64,000 nt of DNA from Pseudomonadota bacterium (GCA_021777765.1 JAJYDF010000005.1:1-64000); one strand, 5' to 3'; positions 9,773-19,398 are shown, counted from the first letter of the stretch. The notes: generated from the sequence alone by a model not told the origin. Translations and numbers: made by a program.

Positions 9773-10543
9773 ATGATCACCATCACCCCCATCCCCGCTT
9801 TTACCGATAACTATATTTGGTTAATAACACATCAGGAAAGCAGAATGTCTGTAGTCGTAGATCCTGGTGAAGCAGCACCGGTGTTAACTGCTTTACAACA
9901 TAAACAATTAACACTGTGCGGTATTTTATTGACCCACCATCATCATGATCATACAGGCGGTGTAACAGAATTATTGGCAAATTATCGTGTTAATGTATAC
10001 GGCCCTTTAGGAGATACCATCCTCAGCGCGAATCATCGTGTTGCAGAAGGCGATACCGTCGAAATCCCGCAAATGAATTGTCGCTTTAAAGTGATTGATA
10101 TACCCGGTCATACCAAAGGTCACATTGCATTTTATCATGACAGAACTTTATTTTGTGGTGACACCTTATTCACCGCTGGCTGTGGCAGAATTTTTGAAGG
10201 AACTGCAGAACAAATGTTTAATTCATTACAAAAATTAGCGGCATTACCAGACGATACATTTATTTATTGTGGACATGAATACACCGCTGCGAACCTACGT
10301 TTTGCGCAAACGGTTGAGCCAGACAATAAAGATATTGCACAACGCATTATTGATACTGCGCATTTACGTAATAAAGATCAACCAACAGTACCAGCAACAT
10401 TATCTTTAGAAAAAAAGACCAATCCTTTTTTACGTAGCCATGTTGCTTCTGTAAAAAATGCCGTAGAAAAACACACAGGACAAACACTCGATAGCGCAGT
10501 TGAAGTATTTAAATACACCCGTTTATGGAAAGACAGTTTTTAA
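9773..10543 (+). CDS. gloB: Hydroxyacylglutathione hydrolase (glyoxalase II)
   Basis: A 256-residue cytosolic metallo-beta-lactamase-fold enzyme that hydrolyses S-lactoylglutathione to lactate and glutathione, the second step of methylglyoxal detoxification. The dinuclear metal motif THHHHDH spans 54-60 (H55, H57, D59, H60). Further ligands H113 (IPGHTKGH), D130 (FCGDTLF) and H168 (YCGHEYT) are present, as is the C-terminal glutathione-binding region (KKTNPFLRS). Length is normal. The stop codon overlaps the rlmJ start (TAATG), so the two are translationally coupled. AAGGAACAC precedes the start. Confidence 0.95.
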   Translation: MITITPIPAFTDNYIWLITHQESRMSVVVDPGEAAPVLTALQHKQLTLCGILLTHHHHDHTGGVTELLANYRVNVYGPLGDTILSANHRVAEGDTVEIPQMNCRFKVIDIPGHTKGHIAFYHDRTLFCGDTLFTAGCGRIFEGTAEQMFNSLQKLAALPDDTFIYCGHEYTAANLRFAQTVEPDNKDIAQRIIDTAHLRNKDQPTVPATLSLEKKTNPFLRSHVASVKNAVEKHTGQTLDSAVEVFKYTRLWKDSF

Positions 10544-11388
10544 TGAATTATCTACACGATTATCATGCAGGTAGTGCTACAGATGTTTTTAAACACATTG
10601 TGTTGTTAGCATTAGTTAATGCATTAAAAAAGAAAGAAACGCCATTTTGTTATATTGATACACATGCTGGTGGTGGTATCTATAATTTAACTGCACAACC
10701 AGCACAAAAAACGGGCGAATATCAAACAGGTATTGCGAAATTAATTGATCAACCGATTATTAATTCCTTATTAAAACAATATCTCGCTATTATTAAAAAA
10801 TGTAATAACGAGACTAATGATTTAATACATTATCCTGGCTCCCCCTTCATTGTGCAAAGTGAACTACGCAAACAAGATCGCATGATCATCATGGATTTTA
10901 AACCAGCAGTTTATGATCAATTAAAAAAAATATTTGCTCATAATAAACAAATACAGGTGCATCATCATGATGCTTATTTAGCATTAAAAGCATTTTTACC
11001 GCCGAAAGAAAAACGTGGCTTGGTATTAATTGATTCGCCGTTTGAAGATATTAATGAATTTAAATTATTAACACAGAATCTCTCTACAGCATTACAAAGA
11101 TGGGCGCATGGTATTTATGCCATTTGGTATCCCATTAAAAATCGCAAGCAAATTGAAGTTTTTCATCAACAAATAAAAAAATTACCTGCTGCCACTATTT
11201 TGGTCAGTGAATTTTGTACGTGGCCGGATGATGTTGCGACAAGATTAAATGGATCAGGCATGATCATGATTAATCCACCCTGGCAAATTGATACAATATT
11301 AAAAGATGTATTACATGAATTATTACAGTATTTAAAACAGGATAAAAAAGCACATACAAAGACTTGGTGGTTAAAACAGCCCTCATAG
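10543..11388 (+). CDS. rlmJ: 23S rRNA (adenine2030-N6)-methyltransferase RlmJ
   Basis: I place the start at the ATG overlapping the gloB stop because MNYLHDYHAGSATDVFKH aligns with the conserved RlmJ N-terminus; an earlier ATG at 10525 would add six residues inside gloB. The 281-residue product matches the family length. It has an AdoMet-dependent Rossmann fold with YIDTHAGGGIYNL (motif I region) and the catalytic-type motif LIDSPFED (in place of the more usual DPPYE). RlmJ methylates A2030 in domain V of 23S rRNA. The change from DPP to DSP is seen directly and would be worth checking, but the overall match is strong. Confidence 0.92.
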   Translation: MNYLHDYHAGSATDVFKHIVLLALVNALKKKETPFCYIDTHAGGGIYNLTAQPAQKTGEYQTGIAKLIDQPIINSLLKQYLAIIKKCNNETNDLIHYPGSPFIVQSELRKQDRMIIMDFKPAVYDQLKKIFAHNKQIQVHHHDAYLALKAFLPPKEKRGLVLIDSPFEDINEFKLLTQNLSTALQRWAHGIYAIWYPIKNRKQIEVFHQQIKKLPAATILVSEFCTWPDDVATRLNGSGMIMINPPWQIDTILKDVLHELLQYLKQDKKAHTKTWWLKQPS

Positions 11389-11661
11389 AAATAATTTAAA
11401 TTATTGGCCTTAAAAGAAACTTTTTCATTTTATAGTGATTTATTTAACGAGACGACTACGTTTATCCATAAAAAAATAATAAATTCAATATATTACCGCC
11501 CTCCTTAAGAGCTGCTCCTCAATGAGAGATAAGCCACTCAATAAAAATTGATTCATGCATTCAATATTAAAAATGCTTGTAAAATACATAAAAATTTCGA
11601 ATTTTGACAATTTATTACCTGATAACTATATTTTAATAATTAATACATGGAGGATATTTAT

Positions 11662-12156
11662 ATGGAAGATAATAAACATGTATTTCAAAATGAAAAAGAC
11701 ACCCTCTCTTACGCTAATTTAGTCAATAACGCAAAGCTGACGAATAATGATCCAACGAATTTTAATGAAATGGATTTGTGGGATCATAAATATTATGCTG
11801 AATTTAGAAATAATAAAACTGACTTTTTTTATATGGTGAATTCTAAGGTTAGAAAAGAATATTTAACTGAAAATCAAGACTATCAAAATTTATACGAAGG
11901 ATTGAAATTACATGTCTCTGTACATCCACAATATTTAGAGCAAGGTTGGAAAGTTGTTAAAGAAGTAATGGCAAAATATGATGTTGCTGAAGCTAAAATC
12001 GCTAATCCAATTTATAAAGACGAAGTTATTGAAGGCCAACCCTATGGTCAAGAACCCGGTAAAGAAATCACAATTTATGCATTTAAAGATCCTCAGCGAA
12101 ATGTATTGCACGCTGAAAAACAAAAAAATAGCATCTTGGGAAGAAATCATAAGTGA
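11662..12156 (+). CDS. Unknown protein, 5' segment of a frameshifted gene
   Basis: Start chosen at 11662 because GGAGG lies eight bases upstream; the ATG at 11647 contains that site. This frame codes for a charged, Asn/Tyr-rich protein without signal peptide or membrane segment. It ends soon after the conserved-looking stretch PGKEITIYAFKDPQRN. At 12122-12128 there is a run of seven A. Removing one A joins this frame to the downstream frame at 12128 and gives one protein of about 333 residues. I do not recognise a family. It may be a pseudogene, a phase-variable gene, or the result of a sequencing error. Confidence 0.6.
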   Translation: MEDNKHVFQNEKDTLSYANLVNNAKLTNNDPTNFNEMDLWDHKYYAEFRNNKTDFFYMVNSKVRKEYLTENQDYQNLYEGLKLHVSVHPQYLEQGWKVVKEVMAKYDVAEAKIANPIYKDEVIEGQPYGQEPGKEITIYAFKDPQRNVLHAEKQKNSILGRNHK

Positions 12157-12661
12157 AATTAATTCACGCTTACGTAAGGAAGGTATCCCGCCAGGAGCGA
12201 GTGCAACATCCGAAAATACACCTAAGCAATTGCAACAAAATAAATCTGAAAGTATATCATCAACTGTTGAAAAGAATCTGCATGCGAACAATCAAGCAAC
12301 TGAAATACAGGACAAGAAATCAAAGAGGCATGCTGGGAATTATGAATTTCTTAAACCAAAGGAAACACTGCTATCAGGTAATTCTCCAATACCAACTACG
12401 GTGCAAAAACCAATACAAACAACTACTACGAATATTCCCCGAGTTGGTAATTCAGGATTTATAACCGGTGGAAATCAAAACTTTCAAGATGCACACAAAA
12501 AAACACCGCTAAAATTACCCATCGAAAAGAAAGAAAATCAAAAACCAGTTCAACCACCAACTCCAATTACACCTACTACTCCAATTTCAAACCAGACAGT
12601 AGAAAACAATCAAAGTGTAGTTAATGAATTAAAATCAAGATTCCACAATCGCACTCAATAA
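12128..12661 (+). CDS. Unknown protein, 3' segment of the frameshifted gene
   Basis: Continuation in the +1 frame relative to the 5' segment. The reading begins IASWEEIISEINSRLRKEGI, which follows naturally on the 5' segment and suggests that the two halves were one protein. The rest is Lys/Asn/Gln/Pro/Thr-rich and disordered, ending in a basic stretch (ELKSRFHNRTQ). An ATG in this frame at 11978 exists, but the sequence from there to 12128 is merely the out-of-frame reading of the first segment. The domain-plus-disordered-tail layout resembles other putative effectors in this window. Confidence 0.55.
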   Translation: MASWEEIISEINSRLRKEGIPPGASATSENTPKQLQQNKSESISSTVEKNLHANNQATEIQDKKSKRHAGNYEFLKPKETLLSGNSPIPTTVQKPIQTTTTNIPRVGNSGFITGGNQNFQDAHKKTPLKLPIEKKENQKPVQPPTPITPTTPISNQTVENNQSVVNELKSRFHNRTQ

Positions 12662-12848
12662 AATTAAAATGATTAATATCAACCCTTATTTATAAAAATC
12701 AATTCAATAAATTTAATAATAAAAATGACTAACAAGATATGCAAAACATTTCACCAGCGATTCATATCGATATGAGGTTATTTTATATAGCTGAATAGTA
12801 CCCTTTTAACGGTTGACCAATCCTACATTGCCCCGTAACATTGCAATA

Positions 12849-14765
12849 ATGACTAAGAGACTGATAACTAAAAGCCTACTAGTAGTATTCCTCTCGAGCT
12901 TTTTGGTTGCTTGCAACCTTTCTCAAAATACTGCTGCAGCTAATGACCCCAGTTTAATGAATAATGCCAATTCTGTGGCTACGCATACTTATGTCCATCA
13001 TAAAAAACGTACATCTAATTCTAATACTGCAAATTCAACTACAGCATCTGACTCATCCACTCAGGCTGATCCCAGTGCTGGCCTGAGTTCTGACCCTGCA
13101 GCTGCGGATCCACCTGCAGACAAACCCTCAACAGGCTTTTTAGGCTTTTTTTCACACAATACTGATCAAGCTGATTTATGGGCTGCATTGCGTGCGGGAT
13201 TTCAATTACAACATTACGAAAATACGCCGCAAGTTCAAGAACAAATTGGTTGGTTTATGCATAACCAAAATTATTTGTACCGCACCACCAACCGTGCTGC
13301 GCCCTACATGTACTACATATATCAACAAGTGCAACAAAGACATTTACCCACTGAATTAGTGCTACTCCCTATTCTCGAAAGCGCTTATAACCCGTTCGCT
13401 TCTTCCAATAGAGGTGCCGCAGGTTTATGGCAACTCGAACGCGGCACAGCCAGCGCTTTTGGCGTTAAACAAGATTGGTGGTATGACGGACGTCGTGATG
13501 TATTAGCATCAACCAATGCCGCATTAGACTATTTAACTTATTTACAAAACTTTTTCAGTGACAATTGGTATCTTGCGTTGGCTGCGTATGATTCAGGTGA
13601 AGGTACCGTGCAAGAGGCAATGCGACGTAATATTAGGGATGGTTACAGCACCGATTATTGGTCACTACCATTGCCCATGGAAACACGTTCTTATGTACCC
13701 CGTTTATTAGCATTAGCCGCTATTATTGAAAATCCAGATAAATATAATATTCATTTACCAGCGATCAATAATGCACCTTATTTAGGCGCTGTTGATATCG
13801 GTGGTCAAATTGATTTAAATGAGGCAGCAAAACTCGCTGATATTAGTTTAGATGAATTAAAACAATTAAATCCGGGATATGTCCATTACACAACGGATCC
13901 ACAAGGCCCACATAAATTATTATTACCTTTTGATAAAATACAATCATTCCAAGAAAATTTATTAAATATTTCTAAGACTGAAAAAACGACAACTTGGGTA
14001 CATTATAAAGTGCATAGAGGTGATACTTTAGAATCCGTTGCACAACAATTCGATACTTCAGTGAATTTATTACAACAGGTAAATCATTTACATAGTTATA
14101 AATTATTGCATGTGAGAACGCTGCTGATTCCTTATATTAATAATGTGAAGATTGCGCAAAATTCTGATGATAATTCTGCAACAACTAGCAATACTGATAA
14201 TAATTCTGCGATCGTCAACGCAGATAATGCTGCTGCACAAGCTGCACAACAACAGGCTGTTTCTCAATCAAATACAGATAATACAGTTGTTGATAATACA
14301 GCAACAAATTCGTCGAGTTCTGCACAAATTAACAATGTGAATACTGCAAATGATTCAGCAGATTACGCAACAACTACCTCTGATGAAAATCAAAATATAA
14401 CTACATCCACTGCAAATACCACGTCCACAACATCACCTGAAAATGTCACACATATTATTAAAAGAGGTGAAACTTTAGCGATTATTGCTAGACATTATCA
14501 CGTTTCTGTAAATGATTTACGCCGATGGAATCATATTAATCCAACGCACATGAAACCTGGCATGCCATTGACAATTGTGTATGCAAATTCAACGAACACA
14601 ATTAATAGTCAATCACAATCAATGACTGTGGCTCATCATCAATTAGTGACTCATCATTATGTTCATAGCACTACATCGCATCATGTAGTGCATAAAACAG
14701 TTGTTAAAAGAACTGTGCAACATCGACATATTGTTAAACCAATGCATAAGAAAAACCTGCTGTAA
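12849..14765 (+). CDS. mltD: Membrane-bound lytic murein transglycosylase D (lipoprotein)
   Basis: Start placed at the ATG at 12849, giving a lipoprotein signal with lipobox FLVAC near residue 22; the longer frame from a TTG at 12813 would bury it. After a Ser/Ala/Asp-rich spacer comes the SLT domain: catalytic Glu in ELVLLPILESAYNPFASS, then GAAGLWQLERGTASAFG and ALAAYDSGEGTV. Two LysM repeats follow (HYKVHRGDTLESVAQQF and HIIKRGETLAIIARHYHVSV), separated by a long Asn/Thr/Ser linker. The enzyme cleaves the MurNAc-GlcNAc bond to give anhydro-muropeptides, the substrate class later processed by AmpD. The C-terminal 45 residues are unusually His/Val/Thr/Lys-rich. Confidence 0.93.
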   Translation: MTKRLITKSLLVVFLSSFLVACNLSQNTAAANDPSLMNNANSVATHTYVHHKKRTSNSNTANSTTASDSSTQADPSAGLSSDPAAADPPADKPSTGFLGFFSHNTDQADLWAALRAGFQLQHYENTPQVQEQIGWFMHNQNYLYRTTNRAAPYMYYIYQQVQQRHLPTELVLLPILESAYNPFASSNRGAAGLWQLERGTASAFGVKQDWWYDGRRDVLASTNAALDYLTYLQNFFSDNWYLALAAYDSGEGTVQEAMRRNIRDGYSTDYWSLPLPMETRSYVPRLLALAAIIENPDKYNIHLPAINNAPYLGAVDIGGQIDLNEAAKLADISLDELKQLNPGYVHYTTDPQGPHKLLLPFDKIQSFQENLLNISKTEKTTTWVHYKVHRGDTLESVAQQFDTSVNLLQQVNHLHSYKLLHVRTLLIPYINNVKIAQNSDDNSATTSNTDNNSAIVNADNAAAQAAQQQAVSQSNTDNTVVDNTATNSSSSAQINNVNTANDSADYATTTSDENQNITTSTANTTSTTSPENVTHIIKRGETLAIIARHYHVSVNDLRRWNHINPTHMKPGMPLTIVYANSTNTINSQSQSMTVAHHQLVTHHYVHSTTSHHVVHKTVVKRTVQHRHIVKPMHKKNLL

Positions 14766-14900
14766 ATAACAATGGTCAGTAAATCGTTTTTACAATAATT
14801 TTCCTTATCACTGGAAATGGGGAATTTAGTTTTTTAAAAAGTAGCCCTGACAAATGAGCACAGAGACGTGCCCGGGCAATATAAATTCTGTGTTTTTTTT

Positions 14901-15025
14901 CCTTCTCCCGCTCGCGGGAGAAGGTGTCACGAAGTGACGGATGAGGGTAGTTAAAAAGGATTTTCGCTATTAATTTAGATTACCCTCATCTACCGAAGGC
15001 ACCTTCTCCCACAAGTGGGAGAAGG
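14901..15025. repeat. Composite palindromic intergenic repeat, full copy 1
   Basis: It fills part of the 411-base gap after mltD. Layout: terminal hairpin (ccttctcccgc...gcgggagaagg, 14901-14924), inner arm ending atgagggta, about 40 unrelated bases, complementary inner arm taccctcatctaccgaagg, and terminal hairpin 15002-15025. The whole 125 bp is one large palindrome with hairpins at each end. Full copies also lie at 27031 and 30009, a short copy at 55945, and half-elements or single hairpins elsewhere. Confidence 0.85.
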
Positions 15026-15176
15026 AAAAAAACACATTGTCAAAACACTTAATATTAAATTAAGGTCTCTGAAATATAATAAGCTGATGAATGTGAAAAG
15101 CGTTTGTTTAATTCTGAACTGAAATATTAGAAACATCGTTTTCGCAATTTTATTAAAACTCACTGAGGAAAACTCT

Positions 15177-15773
15177 ATGAAATATGAACACGCCGTAGAC
15201 TTGTTAAAATCTTTTTTAACTGTTCAGGAAACATTAACTAATAAACTAATTGATAATTTAGAACTGCAAAACGTGGACGAATTATTAAATCGACTAACAA
15301 AATATGCAGCAGAATTAAATGTTCTACCCCATGAATTAATACAAGTCTTAAGGACACATGAATTTCAAAGTTTAGCAACAAACTTAACACCAAAATCTGA
15401 CTTAAGAGGTTTAATTACTGACAGACTGCTTCAAAATTTTTTAGCTAATGATGTAGATGATGTAAATGATTTAAATCATTTTAAATTAGCATCCGACGAT
15501 ATAATCTATAAAATATTATCGGATAAATTGAATACTATATTTCTCACAAAGCAAGGCCGTAGTTTTGTTAGTGGACGAAATGTCAACGAAAGAACGCCGG
15601 AAGAACAAATAGCCTACTTAGAAAAGGAAAACGATCGATTAAAAGCGGTTAATGAAAAATTAACAAAAACGGTTATTAGTCAACAACAAGAAATTTTAAG
15701 AATGCAGAGTCCAAATTATATTCCTGGATCCGACAACGCCCCACAATCACCTAATATCAATAAACGCTCTTAA
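15177..15773 (+). CDS. Unknown cytoplasmic protein with C-terminal coiled coil
   Basis: A 198-residue acidic, helical protein without signal peptide or membrane segment, started by GAGGAAAACTCTATG. Residues about 140-175 (EEQIAYLEKENDRLKAVNEK and onward) form a heptad-like coiled coil, so the protein probably oligomerises. The C-terminal 20 residues are Pro/Asn/Ser-rich. I recognise no family. It has its own terminator at 15794-15825 and lies between a repeat element and the LPS cluster, so it is probably a single-gene unit. It could be a small secreted effector, but nothing in the sequence proves this. Confidence 0.7.
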   Translation: MKYEHAVDLLKSFLTVQETLTNKLIDNLELQNVDELLNRLTKYAAELNVLPHELIQVLRTHEFQSLATNLTPKSDLRGLITDRLLQNFLANDVDDVNDLNHFKLASDDIIYKILSDKLNTIFLTKQGRSFVSGRNVNERTPEEQIAYLEKENDRLKAVNEKLTKTVISQQQEILRMQSPNYIPGSDNAPQSPNINKRS

Positions 15774-15793
15774 TATTATTTATAGGTAATAAT

Positions 15794-15825
15794 TGCTCTG
15801 CTAAATGATGATATTTAGCAGAGCA
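15794..15825 (+). terminator. Intrinsic terminator after the coiled-coil gene
   Basis: A perfect 13-bp stem (tgctctgctaaat, 15794-15806; atttagcagagca, 15813-15825) with a 6-base loop is followed by ttcatttt. The T-run is short, so termination may be partial. It begins 20 bases after the stop codon. Confidence 0.7.
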
Positions 15826-15950
15826 TTCATTTTCAACTGCACCAACTCATTATCTTCTTCATTAATAATATCGTCTTAGTAGTTTAACTTCTCATCCTAT
15901 GCTAAATGGATTAACATAATGCTCCATGTTTTTCAATGTAATCAGGCGCA

Positions 15951-17096
15951 ATGAAAATAGCATTTTCAATTTTTAAGTATTATCCATTTGGTGGACTAGA
16001 ACGTGATTTTTTACGCATTGCTAAAGCATGCCATCAACGAGGTCACCAAATTATTGTCTATACCATGCAATGGCAAGGCGATATTCCGCAGGAATTTCAT
16101 GTTCGTTTAATTAATATTAAAAACTTTTCGAATCACAAAAAAGGTTTACATTTTGCAGCAGCGTTGCCTCATTATATTCAACAAGATAATCCTGATATCG
16201 TCGTGGGATTTAATCGAACACCGCATTTAGATATCTATTTTGCAGGCGATCCTTGTTATCAAGCGCAAGCAATTCAAAAACACGGTCATTGGTACCAATT
16301 TCTGCCACGTTATCGTGCTTATGCTTCATTAGAAAAAGCAGTCTTTTCTAAAATGGCTCACACAGAAATATTATTATTAACGCCACGCGCACAATCTGAT
16401 TTTATTCATTATTACCAAACTCCGGTGGAACGATTTCACTTAATGCCACCTGGCGTTGCTCCTGATCGAATTTTTCCGGACAATCATACGCAATTACGCA
16501 GTGAATTAAGAACAGAATTTAACATCTCCGACCATCAATATTTGCTGTTAATGATAGGATCAGATTTTAAACGAAAAGGTGTTGATCGCGCTTTAAAGGC
16601 TCTTGCCTCACTTCCTACGACCGTGCGACAGCAAGTGAAATTATTCATTATTGGCAATGGCCAAGCAAAACCATTATTAAAGTTGACACAACAATTAGAC
16701 ATACAAAATAATGTGTCTTTTTTAGGTGGGCGGCAAGATGTGATGCGCTTTTTAGTGGGTGCTGATTTATTAATCCATCCCGCTTATCAAGAAACAGCGG
16801 GCATGGTGTTATTAGAAGCTTTAGTAGCACGATTACCTGTATTAGTTACCGCAAATTGCGGTTATGCCCCGTATATAGAAAATGCGCGCGCAGGATTATT
16901 AGTTGATGAGCCATTTGCACAACAGGATTTAAATAGAAATTTACAGCAAATGCTAGACAAACAACAATTACAACAATATCAAATCAATGCGAGTGCGTAT
17001 GTGAATAATAATGATTTATTTAGCCTAACAAATCGCGTAGCTGATTTTATTGAACAGGCTCACAAAAGAAAAATGGAACAAAACACACATGATTAA
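15951..17096 (+). CDS. waaG: LPS core glucosyltransferase I (WaaG/RfaG)
   Basis: A 381-residue GT4-family (GT-B fold) enzyme that transfers the first hexose onto heptose of the LPS inner core, at the cytoplasmic face of the inner membrane. It aligns along its length with enterobacterial WaaG: KYYPFGGLERDFLRIA at the N-terminus, IVVGFNRTPHLDIYFAGDPC, GSDFKRKGVDRALKALASLP, and the nucleotide-sugar E-x7-E region HPAYQETAGMVLLEALVA. The next gene starts within its last codons (ATG at 17089). The exact sugar transferred may differ from E. coli. Confidence 0.9.
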   Translation: MKIAFSIFKYYPFGGLERDFLRIAKACHQRGHQIIVYTMQWQGDIPQEFHVRLINIKNFSNHKKGLHFAAALPHYIQQDNPDIVVGFNRTPHLDIYFAGDPCYQAQAIQKHGHWYQFLPRYRAYASLEKAVFSKMAHTEILLLTPRAQSDFIHYYQTPVERFHLMPPGVAPDRIFPDNHTQLRSELRTEFNISDHQYLLLMIGSDFKRKGVDRALKALASLPTTVRQQVKLFIIGNGQAKPLLKLTQQLDIQNNVSFLGGRQDVMRFLVGADLLIHPAYQETAGMVLLEALVARLPVLVTANCGYAPYIENARAGLLVDEPFAQQDLNRNLQQMLDKQQLQQYQINASAYVNNNDLFSLTNRVADFIEQAHKRKMEQNTHD

Positions 17097-18597
17097 ATCA
17101 CAAAAATACCTGATTTTTTTCGCAGTTATTTTAAATTGTCTGATAACTTCTTTGAGCCTACTACATCATCAACCGATTAATGTAGATGGCATTATCTATC
17201 TCAAAGCAGCACAAGCTTATTTAGATCAGGGATTTCATGTAGCAGTAGCAAACTATCCTTGGCCTTTTTATTCTATTTTTATTGCACTGACCAGTCAGTT
17301 AACCCATTTATCTTTGCTACATGCGGGATTTGTTTTAAATACAGTTTTAACCAGCATTTTAGTCGTCACATTTGTTCTTTTAATAAAAGAACTGGGGGGC
17401 ACACTCTTTGAACAATATCTCGGTTTATTCACGATAATCTGCTATCCCTTTTTAAATCACGATTTATACAATATATTACGCGATTTTGGATATTACGCAT
17501 TTTTTCTAGTGGCATTTTTATTTTTCATCTATTATCTGCGCCATTTTAAATGGCGCGATGCGTTCATTGTGACATTAAGCTTGTTAATTGCATTACTGTT
17601 TCGCATTGAAAGCATATTGATATTACTGTTAGCACCGCTCATCGTATTGTTTAAAAAAGAAATGCATTTATCGCAAAAGATTTATGCCACCATTAAATTA
17701 TATATACCCGGCATTCTTTTAGGCTCACTCGGTTTAGCCACGGTCTTCATCAAATATCACACCATGAACATTGATTTTAAAAACATTAATATTTTCTTTA
17801 ATGTTCTTATATCGGGACCCAGTTATATTGTGAGCAATCTTTCTGCTAAAGAAATCCTCATTCAACATGACATTCTCAATATTTACGGTCAAGATTCAGC
17901 GAATATTTTTTTGTTTGGCGGTATGATTGCAATATTCATCGATAGCTTTTTTACTACGATGAGCGGTTTTTATACGGTCATTGTCTGTTATGCGTTATTA
18001 ACTAAAAAAATAATTCTTGAAAGCAATGCCAGATTAGCATTATACGGTTTCATTCTGTTATACAGCTTAATTTTATTTGGCTTTATCTTAACAGAATTAT
18101 TTTTACCAGGTAGATATATTGTGCCTATCTGTTTATTATTGATGCTTTTAATTCCATTCGCATTAACGAGACTCGCTCAATTTTATTTACAGCATAACAA
18201 CAAATACTGGCTACCAATTCTGTTTATTATCGGATTGTTATACTCTGTTATTAATGCATTCGGTCATTTTGGCACATCTAAAACCTACATCATGACCGCA
18301 GGTAATTGGATTAAAAATAATACGACTCCCGCAAGCCAGTTATATAGCAATGATCCCACCTTAGCATTTTATAGTGAAAGACAAGGTACATTATATCAAG
18401 GCATTCAAAATGATAATGATTGGTTAATTACGTTAAAAAATACATCGTTAAATAATTATGATTATTTGGCATTAGTTATTCACAACGATGAAATAGCAAA
18501 AGAAAAGCAAGTGATTTTATGGTTGCATAAAAAACCGATCAAACAATGGCAAAATAATTTTGGTGATAGTGCTATTTTATTTGATTTGCGTCATTAA
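17089..18597 (+). CDS. Multi-spanning membrane glycosyltransferase (GT39/GT83-like)
   Basis: Start chosen at the ATG overlapping the waaG stop; the frame is open from 17050 but that would give a charged leader inside waaG. The 502-residue protein has about ten to eleven hydrophobic helices. Its first periplasmic loop carries INVDGIIYLKAAQAYLDQG, the acidic motif position typical of GT-C enzymes that use polyprenyl-phosphate sugars. The soluble C-terminal segment includes the pattern ASQLYSNDPTLAFYSERQG. Coupling to waaG suggests that it decorates LPS core or lipid A at the periplasmic face. The donor and acceptor are not determined. Confidence 0.75.
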   Translation: MIKSQKYLIFFAVILNCLITSLSLLHHQPINVDGIIYLKAAQAYLDQGFHVAVANYPWPFYSIFIALTSQLTHLSLLHAGFVLNTVLTSILVVTFVLLIKELGGTLFEQYLGLFTIICYPFLNHDLYNILRDFGYYAFFLVAFLFFIYYLRHFKWRDAFIVTLSLLIALLFRIESILILLLAPLIVLFKKEMHLSQKIYATIKLYIPGILLGSLGLATVFIKYHTMNIDFKNINIFFNVLISGPSYIVSNLSAKEILIQHDILNIYGQDSANIFLFGGMIAIFIDSFFTTMSGFYTVIVCYALLTKKIILESNARLALYGFILLYSLILFGFILTELFLPGRYIVPICLLLMLLIPFALTRLAQFYLQHNNKYWLPILFIIGLLYSVINAFGHFGTSKTYIMTAGNWIKNNTTPASQLYSNDPTLAFYSERQGTLYQGIQNDNDWLITLKNTSLNNYDYLALVIHNDEIAKEKQVILWLHKKPIKQWQNNFGDSAILFDLRH

Positions 18598-18675
18598 TTT
18601 AAACTAAAGAATAACATAACTTACAAAAATATAACCGATTAGCAGATTCTATTGGATGCTTGAAATGGATATCCC

Positions 18676-18714
18676 TGCTATAATTGTGCGTATAAATTCA
18701 TTTAACAATAGGAG
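18676..18714 (+). promoter_or_regulatory. Extended -10 promoter and RBS, small exported protein 1
   Basis: TGCTATAAT at 18676-18684 is an extended -10 element (TATAAT at 18679-18684). AGGAG lies at 18710-18714, nine bases before the ATG. The same arrangement and much of the surrounding sequence recur before the second copy, so the promoter was duplicated with the gene. Confidence 0.65.
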
Positions 18715-18723
18715 AAAAAAACC

Positions 18724-19086
18724 ATGATTCGTAAATTTATCGCTGCTATTATTTTTTCAGGCTTAGCAAGCACAGCATTTGCTTCATCAGTAAATTATAT
18801 TCAAGTGACGAATAATGATAGTAAAGGGTCCGTCACAGTAACTTATAATGCAATTACCAAAGACAAATCTACTTCACTTTCCATGAAGGTTCCACCCAAC
18901 CAATCTGCACAAACTGGCGTGCCGGTCATTGGTCAAGAAATGCCTAAATATGAAATAACCACTATCACACACAACGCACCTATTACATCTTGCCCAATTT
19001 TACAATTTAATACTGTTTACAAAGTTATTTTAATTACTATTGCCAAAGATGGCGGTTGCACTGCTGTTACAAAAGCAGGTGAATAA
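18724..19086 (+). CDS. Small exported protein, copy 1 of a tandem pair
   Basis: A 120-residue protein with a Sec signal peptide (IAAIIFSGLASTAFA, cleavage near residue 20). The mature part is Thr/Lys/Val-rich with a beta pattern. Two cysteines are conserved between copies (TSCPILQFNTVYKVILITIA and GGCTAV), probably forming a periplasmic disulphide. The family is unknown to me. It is about 70% identical by eye to the protein at 19447. Its own promoter lies at 18676 and a terminator-like hairpin at 19106-19140. It interrupts the LPS cluster, with no evident link to LPS. Confidence 0.8.
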   Translation: MIRKFIAAIIFSGLASTAFASSVNYIQVTNNDSKGSVTVTYNAITKDKSTSLSMKVPPNQSAQTGVPVIGQEMPKYEITTITHNAPITSCPILQFNTVYKVILITIAKDGGCTAVTKAGE

Positions 19087-19105
19087 TACTAACCTCAAAA
19101 AATCT

Positions 19106-19140
19106 AATCCAACAAAATACTAAAAATGTTTTGGTGGATT
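19106..19140 (+). terminator. Hairpin after small exported protein 1
   Basis: Arms aatccaacaaaa (19106-19117) and ttttggtggatt (19129-19140) pair with one mismatch. The equivalent position after copy 2 carries a related hairpin, so the terminator belongs to the duplicated unit. The rest of the 360-base gap (19141-19390) shows no gene that I can support. Confidence 0.5.
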
Positions 19141-19398
19141 ACGTACCAATATTTTCAATAGGCAATAAGCATCTCGTAGATCTGACTGAGCAAAGTTAAA
19201 TATAATATATTTCTCTAAAATGCAATCTTCGGAATGTAATAATTTATTGCTAGGCGATATCCGACAATTATTTGTTGAACATCGCGCGTTATATTTAAAC
19301 ATTACGAACGTAAAATCATTTTCCATTATTTTATAATTATCTCGATTGATCTCAACCCAACCTACAATGTACAAATGGATTTTTGAAATGGGTATTTC

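Noticed and set aside
19120-19374. An 84-residue minus-strand frame between the two small exported proteins
   Set aside because: It overlaps the terminator hairpin of copy 1, has no ribosome-binding site and no recognisable features.
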